Source: Alphaproteobacteria bacterium (GTDB lineage: Bacteria > Pseudomonadota > Alphaproteobacteria > Rhizobiales > Hyphomicrobiaceae). From it: a stretch of 11,097 bases of DNA. The notes beneath the pieces are model-generated. The model was not told the DNA's origin. It did not search any database and was given only the letters and a program-made list of their open reading frames with translations. Each line of letters starts with the position of its first letter. The stretch's first letter is position 1. The stretch is taken from contig JAHZKN010000076.1 of assembly GCA_022600335.1 (NCBI GenBank), positions 1 to 11,097 on the forward strand, read 5' to 3'. The position numbers and the translations under genes were made by a program. This document shows positions 1 to 8,174 of this stretch, one piece after another.

Positions 1-663
1 ATTGATGGCAATTCTGTCTACGATGTGCGCAAGCAAATGGGTGTGCAACTTGCTAAAGAATCGCCGGCCGACGTGGACGTTATTGTTCCCATCCCGGATT
101 CTGGTGTGCCGGCTGCGATTGGGTTTGCACAGCAGGCCGGAGTCCCGTTTGAGCTTGGCATCATTCGCAATCACTATGTCGGCCGCACGTTTATTGAACC
201 GGAACAGCGCATCCGCAAGCTCGGCGTGAAGCTCAAGCACTCCGCCAATGCTGGCATCATCCGTGGCAAACGCATTGTGTTGATCGACGACAGCGTCGTA
301 CGTGGCACCACATCGAAAAAAATTGTTCAGTTAATGTACGAGGCCGGTGCGCGCGAAGTGCACATGCGGATTGCATCCCCGCCCATCACCCATCCTGATT
401 TTTATGGGATCGACACACCGCAAAAAGAAGATCTTTTGGCCGCCACCCACGATCTTGAAGGCATGCGTAAATTTATGGGTGCTGACAGCTTGGCATTCCT
501 ATCCGTGGATGGCGTCTACCACGCTGTTGGCCTCGATGGCCGTAACAATCAAAACCCTCAATTTACCGACCATTGCTTCACCGGGGACTACCCTACGCGC
601 CTGGCAGATCAAACGGGCAGCAAAGGTCCGCGTCAACTATCTCTGCTTGCAGAAGTTGTATAA
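1..663 (+). CDS. purF: Amidophosphoribosyltransferase, C-terminal part (5' end outside window)
   Basis: This is the C-terminal 220 residues of glutamine PRPP amidotransferase, the cytosolic enzyme that makes 5-phosphoribosylamine from PRPP and glutamine in the first step of purine synthesis. The reading frame is open from base 1, so the N-terminal Ntn-hydrolase glutaminase domain and the start codon lie upstream of the window. What remains is the phosphoribosyltransferase domain: the conserved VPIPDSGVPAAIGF segment (window residues 29-42), the RNHYVGRTFI loop (56-65), and the PRPP-binding signature VLIDDSVVRGTT (93-104), followed by the conserved R..SPP.....YGID segment. It stops with TAA at 661-663. 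No break is seen. In many alphaproteobacteria purF follows cvpA and precedes an SDR gene; the second half of that arrangement is visible here. The identification is firm. Confidence 0.97.
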   Translation: MDGNSVYDVRKQMGVQLAKESPADVDVIVPIPDSGVPAAIGFAQQAGVPFELGIIRNHYVGRTFIEPEQRIRKLGVKLKHSANAGIIRGKRIVLIDDSVVRGTTSKKIVQLMYEAGAREVHMRIASPPITHPDFYGIDTPQKEDLLAATHDLEGMRKFMGADSLAFLSVDGVYHAVGLDGRNNQNPQFTDHCFTGDYPTRLADQTGSKGPRQLSLLAEVV

Positions 664-799
664 TCCGCTGACGCGACGCATACTTGATTTTGCACGGTAG
701 CGCGCCAGCCTGACTTATGTCTCCAGCGATGCACGCTCCGTGCTGGGACCCAACGATACCCGTCTGCAGCGGCCGGGCTTGAGACATCAGGCGACGAAT

Positions 800-1588
800 A
801 TGACGACAGGAACAAGCTCTCTCAATACCCCGAGTTCAGACACACGTATCGCCGTGGTTACTGGAGCCTCACGTGGTTTTGGCCGCGCCGTGGCCTTGGA
901 GCTCGCTAAGGCTGGTATGCATGTCATCATCACCGGCCGCACGCTCGGCGCGTTAGAGGAGCTGGATGACGAGATACGCAGTGCAGGCGGCAGCGCGACA
1001 CTACTGCGCATGGATATGCGCAAAGGCGACATGATCGATCAGTTGGGCCCAACAATATTTGAGCGCTGGGGCCGGCTTGATGTGTTGGTTGCCAACGCGG
1101 CGCTGCTTGGTCCGCTGTCACCACTCGGGCATATTACAGCGGACACTTGGGAGCAGGTTATCGACACCAATCTCAATGCCAACTGGCGGCTGCTGCGCAC
1201 CCTCGATCCACTGCTGCAAAAGTCCGACTCTGGCCGCGTGGTGTTTGTATCATCAGGCGCTGCCAGTGGCCGCAATGCCTATTGGGGACCGTATGCGGTC
1301 TCCAAGGCGGGCGTAGAGGCCTTGGCACATACCTATGCAGCAGAAGTTGCCAACAGCAAGATCCGCGTCAACATTGTCAATCCTGGCGCCATGCGCACCG
1401 CAATGCGCGCCAAGGCGTTCCCGGGTGAGGATGCAACGACACTGCCTGAACCGAAAGACGTTGCGCCGATGGTCGTGGACCTAGCATCGGCTGCATGTGA
1501 CACCCACGATCAGGTTGTCACGTTCCGCGACTGGAAGAACCAACAGGAGTCTTTGGAGACCAAAGAGGGTGCAAACGTCCCGGCCTAA
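800..1588 (+). CDS. SDR-family NAD(P)-dependent oxidoreductase
   Basis: This encodes a 262-residue classical short-chain dehydrogenase/reductase. The Rossmann fold opens with TGASRGFG (residues 21-28). Arg47, just after the second beta strand (ITGR), suggests NADP(H) preference, by inference. The structural motif usually read NAG is NAA here (99-101). Asn124, Ser152 and YAVSK (Tyr165, Lys169) give the catalytic tetrad, and NPGAMRT follows strand six. The substrate cannot be told from the sequence. The ATG at 800 was chosen because AGG at 789-791 lies 8 bases before it and the fold begins about 17 residues in, as usual. An upstream in-frame GTG at 740 would add 20 residues that do not resemble SDR sequence. 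The gene lies 136 bases after purF on the same strand and may be co-transcribed with it. Family certain, function unknown. Confidence 0.93.
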   Translation: MTTGTSSLNTPSSDTRIAVVTGASRGFGRAVALELAKAGMHVIITGRTLGALEELDDEIRSAGGSATLLRMDMRKGDMIDQLGPTIFERWGRLDVLVANAALLGPLSPLGHITADTWEQVIDTNLNANWRLLRTLDPLLQKSDSGRVVFVSSGAASGRNAYWGPYAVSKAGVEALAHTYAAEVANSKIRVNIVNPGAMRTAMRAKAFPGEDATTLPEPKDVAPMVVDLASAACDTHDQVVTFRDWKNQQESLETKEGANVPA

Positions 1589-1608
1589 GTGTCGAACCGC
1601 CCTGTCTG

Positions 1609-1632
1609 ATCATGCGATTCCAGCAGCATGAT
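1609..1632. terminator. Stem-loop in the convergent SDR / MBL gap (candidate terminator)
   Basis: A perfect 7-bp inverted repeat, ATCATGC (1609-1615) and GCATGAT (1626-1632), encloses a 10-base loop. A G-T pair can extend it by one. It sits in the 44-base gap between the SDR stop and the stop of the leftward hydrolase gene. The location suits a bidirectional terminator, but neither side has a proper T run: rightward, TT is followed by an A run. Intrinsic termination is therefore unproven. Confidence 0.35.
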
Positions 1633-2430
1633 TTAAAAAGCAATCTCCATCCCGTCGTAGGCCGGCTCAACTCCGTCCGGTAGATCACGCTTGAGCGCTT
1701 CATAGTCGAGCTCACCCGTCATATGGGTCAAGACGGCGCGCGTGGGCTTAAGACGTGCGATCCATTCCAACGCCTTTTTGACATGAAAGTGGCTAACATG
1801 CGGTTGGTGGCGCAGCGCATCAACAATCCACACGTCAAGACCCTGCAAACGTTCAACGACATCCTCATCAAGGTCACTGATATCTGGTGAGTACGCCAGA
1901 TTGGCAAACCGAAAACCTAGCGACGGTAAATCTCCGTGGTGTTGGCGAACAACGGACACATCGATTGCGCCGCCAGACCCTTGAATTGAAAACTGATCGT
2001 CGCTCGAAATGATGTTGGTATTCAAAATTGCCGGATAGCCACCCCGTTCCTTGCCCTTAAAGCAATAGCCGAAGCGCGAGACGATGCTTTTTTTGGTCTC
2101 GGCGTCAAAATAACACTCAATGCGTCGTTTCATTGCGTACGCGACCATGCGCAGATCGTCGATGCCGTGAGTATGATCGGCATGGTCGTGGGTAAACAGA
2201 ACCGCATCAAGCGATGCCGTCCGCGTAGCCAACAGCTGCTCGCGCATGTCGGGCGACGTATCAACGAGGATACGTGTTGCCTGGCCTTGCTCTGCAAATT
2301 GTTCCACTAAGACGGAACAGCGCCGGCGGCGGTTCTTTGGGTTTTCTGGATCGCACTTGCCCCACATGGATCCAATACGTGGCACACCCCCAGAAGATCC
2401 GCACCCTAGAATGGTCAACCGTCGCTTCAT
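1633..2430 (-). CDS. PhnP-like MBL-fold metallo-hydrolase
   Basis: This encodes a 265-residue metallo-beta-lactamase-fold hydrolase of the group that includes PhnP (phosphoribosyl 1,2-cyclic phosphodiesterase). The metal-binding signature THDHADH gives His81, His83, Asp85 and His86. Further likely ligands are His164 or His165 in the RQHHGD segment, Asp183 in YSPDIS, and His236 in LTHMTGE. The N-terminus GCGSSGGVPRIG followed by WGKCDP (Cys26) resembles the strand and Cys-bearing loop seen in this group; in E. coli PhnP a Cys cluster binds a second zinc, but here only scattered Cys residues (10, 26, 38) are present. No phn genes lie nearby, so a phosphonate role is not supported and the substrate is unknown. 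The ATG at 2430 overlaps the tatD stop in an ATGA arrangement, so translation is probably coupled. It is the last gene of the leftward cluster. Confidence 0.9.
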   Translation of the reverse strand: MKRRLTILGCGSSGGVPRIGSMWGKCDPENPKNRRRRCSVLVEQFAEQGQATRILVDTSPDMREQLLATRTASLDAVLFTHDHADHTHGIDDLRMVAYAMKRRIECYFDAETKKSIVSRFGYCFKGKERGGYPAILNTNIISSDDQFSIQGSGGAIDVSVVRQHHGDLPSLGFRFANLAYSPDISDLDEDVVERLQGLDVWIVDALRHQPHVSHFHVKKALEWIARLKPTRAVLTHMTGELDYEALKRDLPDGVEPAYDGMEIAF

Positions 2431-3233
2431 GCACCCTCAACTGAAGCAAACGCCGAACGTGGAACTTTCTTGAATAGCTTGAAGAAGTTGTTGGTTGTTG
2501 CAGCGGCCAAAGCCTCGACCTCAATCTTGCGCGCTTCAGCAACGGCTTTGGCAGTGTGGGCCACGTAGGCCGGCTCATTGGTTTTGCCACGAAACGGCAC
2601 CGGTGCCAGATATGGTGCATCCGTTTCAACCAAAATAGCGTCCAGCGGAAGCTCGGCTGCAATCTCACGCAACTCTGGCGCGCCTTTGAAGCTCACAATT
2701 CCGGAAAAGGAAACCGTGAACCCAAGGTCGACGGCGCGATACGCCATTTTTTTGCCGCCAGTAAAGCAGTGCAAAATAGCTGGAAACGCGCCTCCAGATT
2801 TCAACTCGTCTTCAAGGATCGCAATGGTTTGTTCGTCGGCTGAGCGGGCATGAATTTCTAGTGGCAAGCCCGTCTCGCGCGCAGCTGCAATGTGGTTGCG
2901 AAAGCCCTGCTCCTGAGCGTCGGGCGAAGAGTGGTCATAGTGAAAATCAAGCCCAGCTTCACCAATGGCAACCACTTTCGGGTTAGCAGAAAGGCGCACA
3001 ATCTCCTCAACAGGGATATCGAGTTCCTCATGCGCATTGTGCGGGTGCGTGCCGACAGAACAAAACACATTGTCGAATTGATTGGCGACGGCCAGGACCT
3101 GATCAAACGCACGAATACGGGTCGAGATAGTGACCATCAAGCCGACACCAGCTGCACCGGCGCGCGCCACGACACCAGCGAGGTCATCGGAAAAATCCGG
3201 GAAATCAAGATGACAGTGATGATCGACCAACAC
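2427..3233 (-). CDS. tatD: TatD-family metal-dependent hydrolase (DNase-like)
   Basis: This encodes a 268-residue TIM-barrel hydrolase of the TatD/YcfH family; characterised members act as metal-dependent deoxyribonucleases. The full metal site is visible: His6 and His8 in the HCHLD start, Glu92 in IGEAGLDFHYD, His127 in EIHARSAD, His154 in LHCFTGG and Asp204 in ETDAPYLAP. The length is normal for the family. Translation starts at a GTG (3233-3231) that overlaps the metG stop by one base (TAGTG), and no better start exists upstream. The stop overlaps the next gene by 4 bases. The metG-tatD-MBL order is common in alphaproteobacteria. The family call is secure; the in vivo substrate is not known from sequence, and YcfH would be an equally fair name. 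Confidence 0.93.
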   Translation of the reverse strand: MLVDHHCHLDFPDFSDDLAGVVARAGAAGVGLMVTISTRIRAFDQVLAVANQFDNVFCSVGTHPHNAHEELDIPVEEIVRLSANPKVVAIGEAGLDFHYDHSSPDAQEQGFRNHIAAARETGLPLEIHARSADEQTIAILEDELKSGGAFPAILHCFTGGKKMAYRAVDLGFTVSFSGIVSFKGAPELREIAAELPLDAILVETDAPYLAPVPFRGKTNEPAYVAHTAKAVAEARKIEVEALAAATTNNFFKLFKKVPRSAFASVEGA

Positions 3234-4828
3234 TACGTTGCATCTCCTTTGCCCTTTTTCTTGTGGCCACCTTTTGTCCCCTCAGCGTCCGGATCCATAT
3301 AACGTGGAAAGACACCTTCAGGGGCTGGCAATTCCGTTCCTGCAGCCAGTCGACCCGTTTCTCCAAGTGCTGAGAAATCGCGCGCGGTTTCACTTTGGCC
3401 GAGAAGGTCAAGCAGTTTTTCTGCAGCATGGGGCACAACGGGGCTCGCAAGAATGGCGACCTGACGCACGACTTCAGCTGTGACATACAAAATGGTGCCC
3501 ATGCGCTCAGGATCAGTCTTCTTCTTTGCCCACGGCTCTTCACCGGCAAAATACCGGTTGGCGGCCGCAACCACCGCCCATACAGCATCCAGGTATCGGG
3601 TCAGAGCCTGCCGATCCATGTTCTGGCGCACGTCTGCATAAAGCGCATCGGCGGCAGCCAAGATTTCTGCGTCTTCTTTACTCAATGTGCCAGGCATCGG
3701 CACCTGACCATCACAGTTCTTCGCAATCATTGACAAAGAGCGTTGTGCCAGGTTGCCAAGATCGTTGGCAAGATCAGCATTGATGCGGTTGATAATCGCA
3801 TCGGTCGAATAGCTGCCATCTTGCCCAAAGTTTACTTCGCGCAAAAAGAAATACCGGGTTTGGTCGACGCCGTAGGCTTTGACCAAATCAAAGGGATCAA
3901 CGACATTGCCGACGGACTTCGACATCTTCTCGCCCTTGTTGAACAAGAAGCCATGCGCAAACACTCGGCGCGGCAGCTCAAGCTTTGCCGACATCAGAAA
4001 GGCCGGCCAAAAAACGGCATGAAAGCGGATAATATCTTTGCCAATGACATGCACATTTGCCGGCCAATACGGCCACTGCTTATGTGCTTCATCTGGGAAA
4101 CCAAGCGCTGTGATGTAGTTTGTCAACGCGTCGATCCACACATACATCACATGCGGGCTGGCACCCGGCACTGGAATGCCCCAATCGAGTGTCGTGCGGG
4201 ATATCGAAAGATCTTCAAGACCGCCTTTGACAAAGCTCACCACTTCGTTGCGCCGCTCAGGCGGTAACACAAAGTCTGGATTGTCTTCATAGTGTTTCAG
4301 TAGCCGGTCTTGATACGCTGAAAGGCGGAAGAAGTAGGTCTCCTCTTCTGTCCACGTGACGGGCGTTCCTTGTGGGCCAACGCGTACGCCGTCGTCACCA
4401 ACCACTGTTTCTGGTTCTGCATAGAAGGCCTCATCGCGCACCGAATACCAGCCTGCATAGGGCTTTAAGAATATGTCCCCAGCCGCTTCCATGCGTTTCC
4501 AGATCGCTTGCGCAGATGTGTAGTGGCGCGCCTCCGTAGTGCGAATGAAGTCATCGTTTGAAAGCGACAGCAGCTGTACCATGTCTTGAAAGCGCGCTGC
4601 GTTGCGATCGGCCAGCTCGCCCGGCGTCACACCTTCTTTGTCGGCTGTCTGCTGCATCTTGAGGCCATGCTCGTCGGTTCCGGTGAGGAAGAACACATCC
4701 TTGCCGTCAAGGCGTTCGAAGCGGGCAATCGCATCGGTGGCGATGGCTTCATAAGCGTGGCCGATATGAGGGGCCCCGTTTGGATAAGAAATCGCGGTCG
4801 TCACATAGAAGCGTTGGCGCGGCGCCAT
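3233..4828 (-). CDS. metG: Methionine--tRNA ligase
   Basis: This encodes a 531-residue class I methionyl-tRNA synthetase, which charges tRNA-Met with methionine in the cytosol. The ATP-binding signatures are HIGH (residues 21-24) and KMSKS (301-305). TGTDEHG (49-55) and the VWIDALTNY segment (230-238) are typical of MetRS. The connective region reads [11 protein letters not shown] (126-136), where zinc-type enzymes carry Cys pairs, so this is a zinc-free form. The anticodon-binding helical domain follows from about residue 340. There is no C-terminal EMAP/Trbp tRNA-binding domain; the protein ends in a Lys-rich tail (residues 519-528). The ATG at 4828 has an AGGA six bases upstream. An in-frame ATG at 4921 would add 31 unrelated residues and overlap holB, so I rejected it. 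The gap after holB is 43 bases, and the stop overlaps tatD by one base. Confidence 0.97.
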   Translation of the reverse strand: MAPRQRFYVTTAISYPNGAPHIGHAYEAIATDAIARFERLDGKDVFFLTGTDEHGLKMQQTADKEGVTPGELADRNAARFQDMVQLLSLSNDDFIRTTEARHYTSAQAIWKRMEAAGDIFLKPYAGWYSVRDEAFYAEPETVVGDDGVRVGPQGTPVTWTEEETYFFRLSAYQDRLLKHYEDNPDFVLPPERRNEVVSFVKGGLEDLSISRTTLDWGIPVPGASPHVMYVWIDALTNYITALGFPDEAHKQWPYWPANVHVIGKDIIRFHAVFWPAFLMSAKLELPRRVFAHGFLFNKGEKMSKSVGNVVDPFDLVKAYGVDQTRYFFLREVNFGQDGSYSTDAIINRINADLANDLGNLAQRSLSMIAKNCDGQVPMPGTLSKEDAEILAAADALYADVRQNMDRQALTRYLDAVWAVVAAANRYFAGEEPWAKKKTDPERMGTILYVTAEVVRQVAILASPVVPHAAEKLLDLLGQSETARDFSALGETGRLAAGTELPAPEGVFPRYMDPDAEGTKGGHKKKGKGDAT

Positions 4829-4871
4829 TGTGGGTCCTATTTTATTTTGGTCTGCTTGTGCCGCGGCAAAA

Positions 4872-5993
4872 TCAGCGGGACATCTCAGGCGTTGCGTTTT
4901 TGGAAAGCCCGGAAAAAACACTGAGGATCAAAGATTTGCGATCGAGGTTGAGGGCTTGGGTCTCAGCCTTCTGGCGGGCTATTGTTTCCCATAGCTCGGC
5001 CCAACTGGCAACCATGGGATCGGAAATCAAACGTCGGGCCTGATCAAGATCGACCTGATGACCATTGTCCGTTGCCCGCGCTTTGGCAAGAGCTGCAATC
5101 TTTTGCAAAACCAATTCAAGGACAAGATGAAACCGGCCGTCTTGACCCGGCACTGAGAGTTCTTCGGCAAGGGCACGCACCTCAACCCAGTCAATATCTG
5201 GCAGCTGTTCAAAGAGGGCATCAACGCGTTGGAACAGTGCCTCCCCGTCGTTGTCAGCAAGCACCAAGGCGCGCCGCACAGAGCCGCCTGAAATCGCTGC
5301 AAGGTGCGCCAGTCTGTCGGATGACAAGTCTGCCGTTGCTGGTTCATCACGCCCTGACCAGGCGTGCTGCATCGCCCGCGCAAATGCATCTCCTGTTACC
5401 GGCTCTAATGCCAGCGCGCGACACCGTGATCGGATCGTTGCCAGCAGGCGTCCAGGCTCTGGTGCGATGAGAAAGAACACAGTTTGGCGTGGTGGTTCTT
5501 CCAGAACTTTCAACAACGCATTTGCAGCGCTCACATTCAGTTCATTGGCGTTATCAATCAAAACGACGCGCCAACTACCGGCTTCTGCTGTCTTGCCGAC
5601 AAAGGGACGCAGGCGGCGCACTTCATCGACAGGAATGCTGGCAGTAAATTTTTTTGTTTTCGGATCATAGGGCCTACGGATGAGCAACAGGCGCGGATGC
5701 ACCAAACCAGCAACCAGGCGATCACTTTGTTGGCCCTGGATGTCGCCAGCTCCACTTTTGCCCAAAAGGTGTCGCGTGCAGTGATAGGCAAAGGTCGCTT
5801 TTCCAATACCTTCGGGACCGGTAAGCAGCCACGCGTGGTGCAGGCGTCCCGACTGCAGACTTGTAGCAAAAATCTTCTGGGCTTGGTCGTGTCCAAAAAT
5901 ATCCATGCTATGGCGTGGATGCGGAAAGTCAGCCAACCGATCTGATTCCGGCAGGTCTTCTTGTGCCGCCATTTCAACTGGAGCCCGTGCCAT
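4872..5993 (-). CDS. holB: DNA polymerase III subunit delta'
   Basis: This encodes a 373-residue clamp-loader subunit of the AAA+ family, part of the complex that loads the sliding clamp at the replication fork. A leader of about 30 residues precedes the conserved start DIFGHDQAQ. The Walker A loop GPEGIGKAT (59-67) is intact, the Walker B-like strand is [11 protein letters not shown] (143-153), LLKVLEEPP (160-168) is a hallmark of delta'/gamma subunits, and the SRC motif is in IRSRCR (187-192). The four-Cys zinc module of gamma/tau is not present. The C-terminal third is the less conserved collar region. The ATG at 5993 overlaps the tmk TAA by one base (TAATG), which supports this start and coupled translation. 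The tmk-holB pairing is widespread in bacteria and strengthens the call. Confidence 0.95.
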   Translation of the reverse strand: MARAPVEMAAQEDLPESDRLADFPHPRHSMDIFGHDQAQKIFATSLQSGRLHHAWLLTGPEGIGKATFAYHCTRHLLGKSGAGDIQGQQSDRLVAGLVHPRLLLIRRPYDPKTKKFTASIPVDEVRRLRPFVGKTAEAGSWRVVLIDNANELNVSAANALLKVLEEPPRQTVFFLIAPEPGRLLATIRSRCRALALEPVTGDAFARAMQHAWSGRDEPATADLSSDRLAHLAAISGGSVRRALVLADNDGEALFQRVDALFEQLPDIDWVEVRALAEELSVPGQDGRFHLVLELVLQKIAALAKARATDNGHQVDLDQARRLISDPMVASWAELWETIARQKAETQALNLDRKSLILSVFSGLSKNATPEMSR

Positions 5994-6658
5994 TAGGTGC
6001 CCGCCTCCTGCAACAGGCGTGTTGCGACGACCTGCCAGATTTGCGCACCAATGCTGTCAGCATCGCGCGAACCATCTATCACAACGCAGCGGCCCGGGTT
6101 GTTGGCCGCAATCGTGAGAAACCCTTGGCGCAGAGCATCGTGAAACGTACGGTCGCGACCTTCAAAGCGATCGCGGCGCGTGGTGTTCGATCCATCTCGT
6201 TCTGCACGGCGCTGATCTGCGCGTGCCATGCCAATGGCTGGGTCGATATCAATGATCACTGTGAGATCCGGAAAGGTTGGTGCGACCACCAACTGATCCA
6301 TAGTATCAATCGCCTCAAGTTGGAGCGCTCCGGCGTAGCCTTGATAGGCGCGGGTTGAATCTGAAAACCGGTCACACACGACCCAGCGCCCGGCAGCCAG
6401 GGCCGGCCGTATCTTATTTTCCAGGTGATCTGCGCGTGCTGCGTAAAACAACAAAGCTTCACTCAATGCAGAATGTTCCGGCGTCTTGGAATCGAGCAAA
6501 ACATTGCGCAGATGTTCGCCGAATAGACTGCCACCCGGTTCACGAGTCATCGTGACCTCAAGGCCATTGTCTCTAAGGCGCTGCTCAAGCAGGCGCGCTT
6601 GTGTGGACTTACCGCTCCCCTCGCCGCCCTCTAGAGTGATGAATTGTCCAAGCGCCAT
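5993..6658 (-). CDS. tmk: Thymidylate kinase
   Basis: This encodes a 221-residue dTMP kinase, which phosphorylates dTMP to dTDP with ATP in the dTTP pathway. The P-loop is GGEGSGKST (11-19), the substrate loop is TREPGGS (38-44), the DR(F/Y/H) motif is CDRFSDSTRAYQG (95-107), and the Arg-rich lid with RDRFEG lies around 145-167. The length is normal. The ATG at 6658 immediately precedes the conserved FITLEGGEGSGKST strand and loop. The ribosome-binding site is weak (GAAAAG about 7 bases upstream). It is the first of five tightly spaced leftward genes, with a leader of about 170 bases after the carboxypeptidase gene that holds several inverted repeats, described separately. Confidence 0.97.
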   Translation of the reverse strand: MALGQFITLEGGEGSGKSTQARLLEQRLRDNGLEVTMTREPGGSLFGEHLRNVLLDSKTPEHSALSEALLFYAARADHLENKIRPALAAGRWVVCDRFSDSTRAYQGYAGALQLEAIDTMDQLVVAPTFPDLTVIIDIDPAIGMARADQRRAERDGSNTTRRDRFEGRDRTFHDALRQGFLTIAANNPGRCVVIDGSRDADSIGAQIWQVVATRLLQEAGT

Positions 6659-6689
6659 GTTTTGACTTTTCTACATGTGTAAAGTTGTG

Positions 6690-6729
6690 ACTGCGCTGTT
6701 GCTTTGCGCAGTTTAACGCGTAACAGCGC
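6690..6729 (-). promoter_or_regulatory. Competing inverted repeats in the tmk leader
   Basis: Two perfect inverted repeats share bases and cannot form together. One is ACTGCGC (6690-6696) with GCGCAGT (6706-6712). The other is GCGCTGTT (6693-6700) with AACAGCGC (6722-6729), which wobble and C-G pairs can lengthen. On the leftward transcript they lie about 30-70 bases before the tmk start. Alternative pairings of this kind occur in attenuators and leader switches, but no T run follows either stem and no known riboswitch or leader-peptide pattern was recognised. The repeats are seen; a regulatory role is inference. Confidence 0.35.
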
Positions 6730-6744
6730 GCACCGCCCTGTCGC

Positions 6745-6763
6745 CTGCCATCTCAGGTGGCAG
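6745..6763 (-). repeat. Hairpin downstream of the carboxypeptidase gene
   Basis: CTGCCA (6745-6750) and TGGCAG (6758-6763) form a perfect 6-bp stem that can extend inward by a G-T and a C-G pair, leaving a 3-base loop. It lies about 65 bases past the stop of the leftward carboxypeptidase gene. It could slow or end transcription there, but no T run follows on the leftward strand, so a terminator call is not supported beyond position. Confidence 0.3.
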
Positions 6764-6828
6764 CCGCATGCCTGCGCACCCATAAGCTTCTTTAGTCCCT
6801 GTGCCGTATTGGGTTTGACGCGCTCAGA

Positions 6829-8067
6829 TTAAAGAGGCAAGAGCCCGAGCGCGAGATATAGAAGAGAATCGAAGCCTTGGCGGACGAATGTGGCCTTTTC
6901 GACGTCTTCTTTGGCGTAAAGCGGCACTTCGCTCACGGCGCTTGTTGAGCTTGTCACGCGCAACTTCGCAACCTTCTGGCCTTTGGCGATCGGCGGTTTA
7001 ATTGGACCTTGATAGACAATTTCGCCCTTGAGTTTTTGATTGGCTGGATAGCGTGGCAAGATCACTTCAAGTGGGCCTTTTGAAGTAAGCGGCACGTACA
7101 TACTGCTGCCGCCCCAGACGCGCGCATAGCCAATGTCCTCATCGGCTTCAAAGAGTTTGAACTTTGCAAATGCGCGGTAGCCCCACGCCATAAGTTTGCG
7201 GGCTTCTGCTTTGCGCACCGCGGCGGTCTTAAGACCCGAAACGACACCTATCAAACGCCGGCCCTCGTTGACACCGGAAACCACAATGCCGTAGCCAGCT
7301 TTGCTGGTGTGGCCGGTCTTAAGGCCATCGATACCCATGTTTGCCGATAGCAACGGATTGCGGTTGTAGAATTTATGGCGGCGATACTTAAACAGGCGCT
7401 CGGAGAACATCGGGTAATATTGCGGATAGGTTTTGATCAAGTACGTTGCCAAGTGGGCAAGCTCGCGCACTGTCATCAGATGACCGTCTTGATCCAACCC
7501 CGTGGCATTTTTAAACGTTGATTTTTTGAGACCAATACGACGCGCTTCGCTTGTCATACGTTCGGCAAAAGCGGCTTCCGTGCCGGACATAGCTTCTGCG
7601 ACTGCAATGCAGGCGTCATTACCGGACTGAATAACGATGCCTTTGATGAGCTCTTCAACGGTCGCGGTTTTGTTGACTGGCACGAACATTGCGGATGTGC
7701 CGGATGGGGCCCCACCGGTGCGCCACGCATTAACGCTCATCACAAATTCATCGGTTGGTTTGACGGTACCGTCTTCAATGGCCTTAAAGAGAACAGCAAG
7801 TGTCATCAACTTGCTCATGCTGGCCGGAGCAATCAGCGAATCCGCGTTCTTTTGGTACAGAATTGCGCCAGTCTTATAATCGACCAGGATGGCAGACGTA
7901 GCATTTGTTGCGAAATTCGACTTCGCCAAACTTGGCGTCGAAGCGAGCATCAAAACGAGGCCGGCAACGGCTAGGTGCGCCAGCACCGCGTTGCACGCTG
8001 ACGCCAGGTTGCGCCTGACCGTCAAAGCCCAGATCACGGAAGGGTCGCTCGTCACAGAAGTAAGCAT
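6829..8067 (-). CDS. D-alanyl-D-alanine carboxypeptidase (PBP5/6-like, serine type)
   Basis: This encodes a penicillin-binding protein of the S11 peptidase family, which removes the terminal D-Ala from peptidoglycan stem peptides in the periplasm. With the ATG at 8067 it has 412 residues. A signal peptide is visible: basic VRR (17-19), a hydrophobic run (about 28-42) and a likely cut after SLA (46-48). Active-site motifs are SMSK (83-86, nucleophile Ser83), SGN (148-150) and KTGHT (250-254). The C-terminal beta domain follows from about 310, and the end (FDSLLYLALGLLPL) is hydrophobic, fitting a membrane anchor. The start is uncertain: neither this ATG nor a TTG at 8103 has a good ribosome-binding site, and a GTG at 8037 would leave a more usual signal peptide. 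It follows rlpA on the same strand, a sensible pairing for cell-wall work. dacC or dacF would be possible names. Confidence 0.93.
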   Translation of the reverse strand: MLTSVTSDPSVIWALTVRRNLASACNAVLAHLAVAGLVLMLASTPSLAKSNFATNATSAILVDYKTGAILYQKNADSLIAPASMSKLMTLAVLFKAIEDGTVKPTDEFVMSVNAWRTGGAPSGTSAMFVPVNKTATVEELIKGIVIQSGNDACIAVAEAMSGTEAAFAERMTSEARRIGLKKSTFKNATGLDQDGHLMTVRELAHLATYLIKTYPQYYPMFSERLFKYRRHKFYNRNPLLSANMGIDGLKTGHTSKAGYGIVVSGVNEGRRLIGVVSGLKTAAVRKAEARKLMAWGYRAFAKFKLFEADEDIGYARVWGGSSMYVPLTSKGPLEVILPRYPANQKLKGEIVYQGPIKPPIAKGQKVAKLRVTSSTSAVSEVPLYAKEDVEKATFVRQGFDSLLYLALGLLPL

Positions 8068-8136
8068 GCTGGGACTATCAAAGGTTCCTGAGGCGAGTGT
8101 CAACCGTATGCAGCAGGTCTCAACGGCTCATGCGAC

Positions 8137-8163
8137 GCTGAGAGGCAAAAAAAGCGCCCCAGC
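8137..8163 (-). terminator. Stem-loop with T-rich loop between rlpA and the carboxypeptidase gene
   Basis: On the leftward strand GCTGGGG can pair with CTCTCAGC-type sequence (7 pairs, two of them G-T), with seven T residues in the loop rather than after the stem. It lies 70-96 bases past the rlpA stop. It may be a weak rlpA terminator or simply leader structure of the next gene. The T run in the loop makes a classical intrinsic terminator unlikely. Confidence 0.22.
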
Positions 8164-8174
8164 ATAACTTGCAT

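Noticed and set aside
740..799. N-terminal extension of the SDR gene from a GTG at 740
   Set aside because: The added 20 residues are not SDR-like and no ribosome-binding site precedes the GTG; the ATG at 800 has AGG at the right distance.
3743..4267. 174-codon rightward open frame
   Set aside because: It lies antisense inside metG, whose frame carries HIGH, KMSKS and continuous MetRS similarity. The antisense translation shows no domain or motif.
4829..4921. N-terminal extension of MetG from an ATG at 4921
   Set aside because: It would overlap the 3' end of holB and add 31 residues unlike MetRS; the ATG at 4828 has a good AGGA site and sits just before the conserved start.
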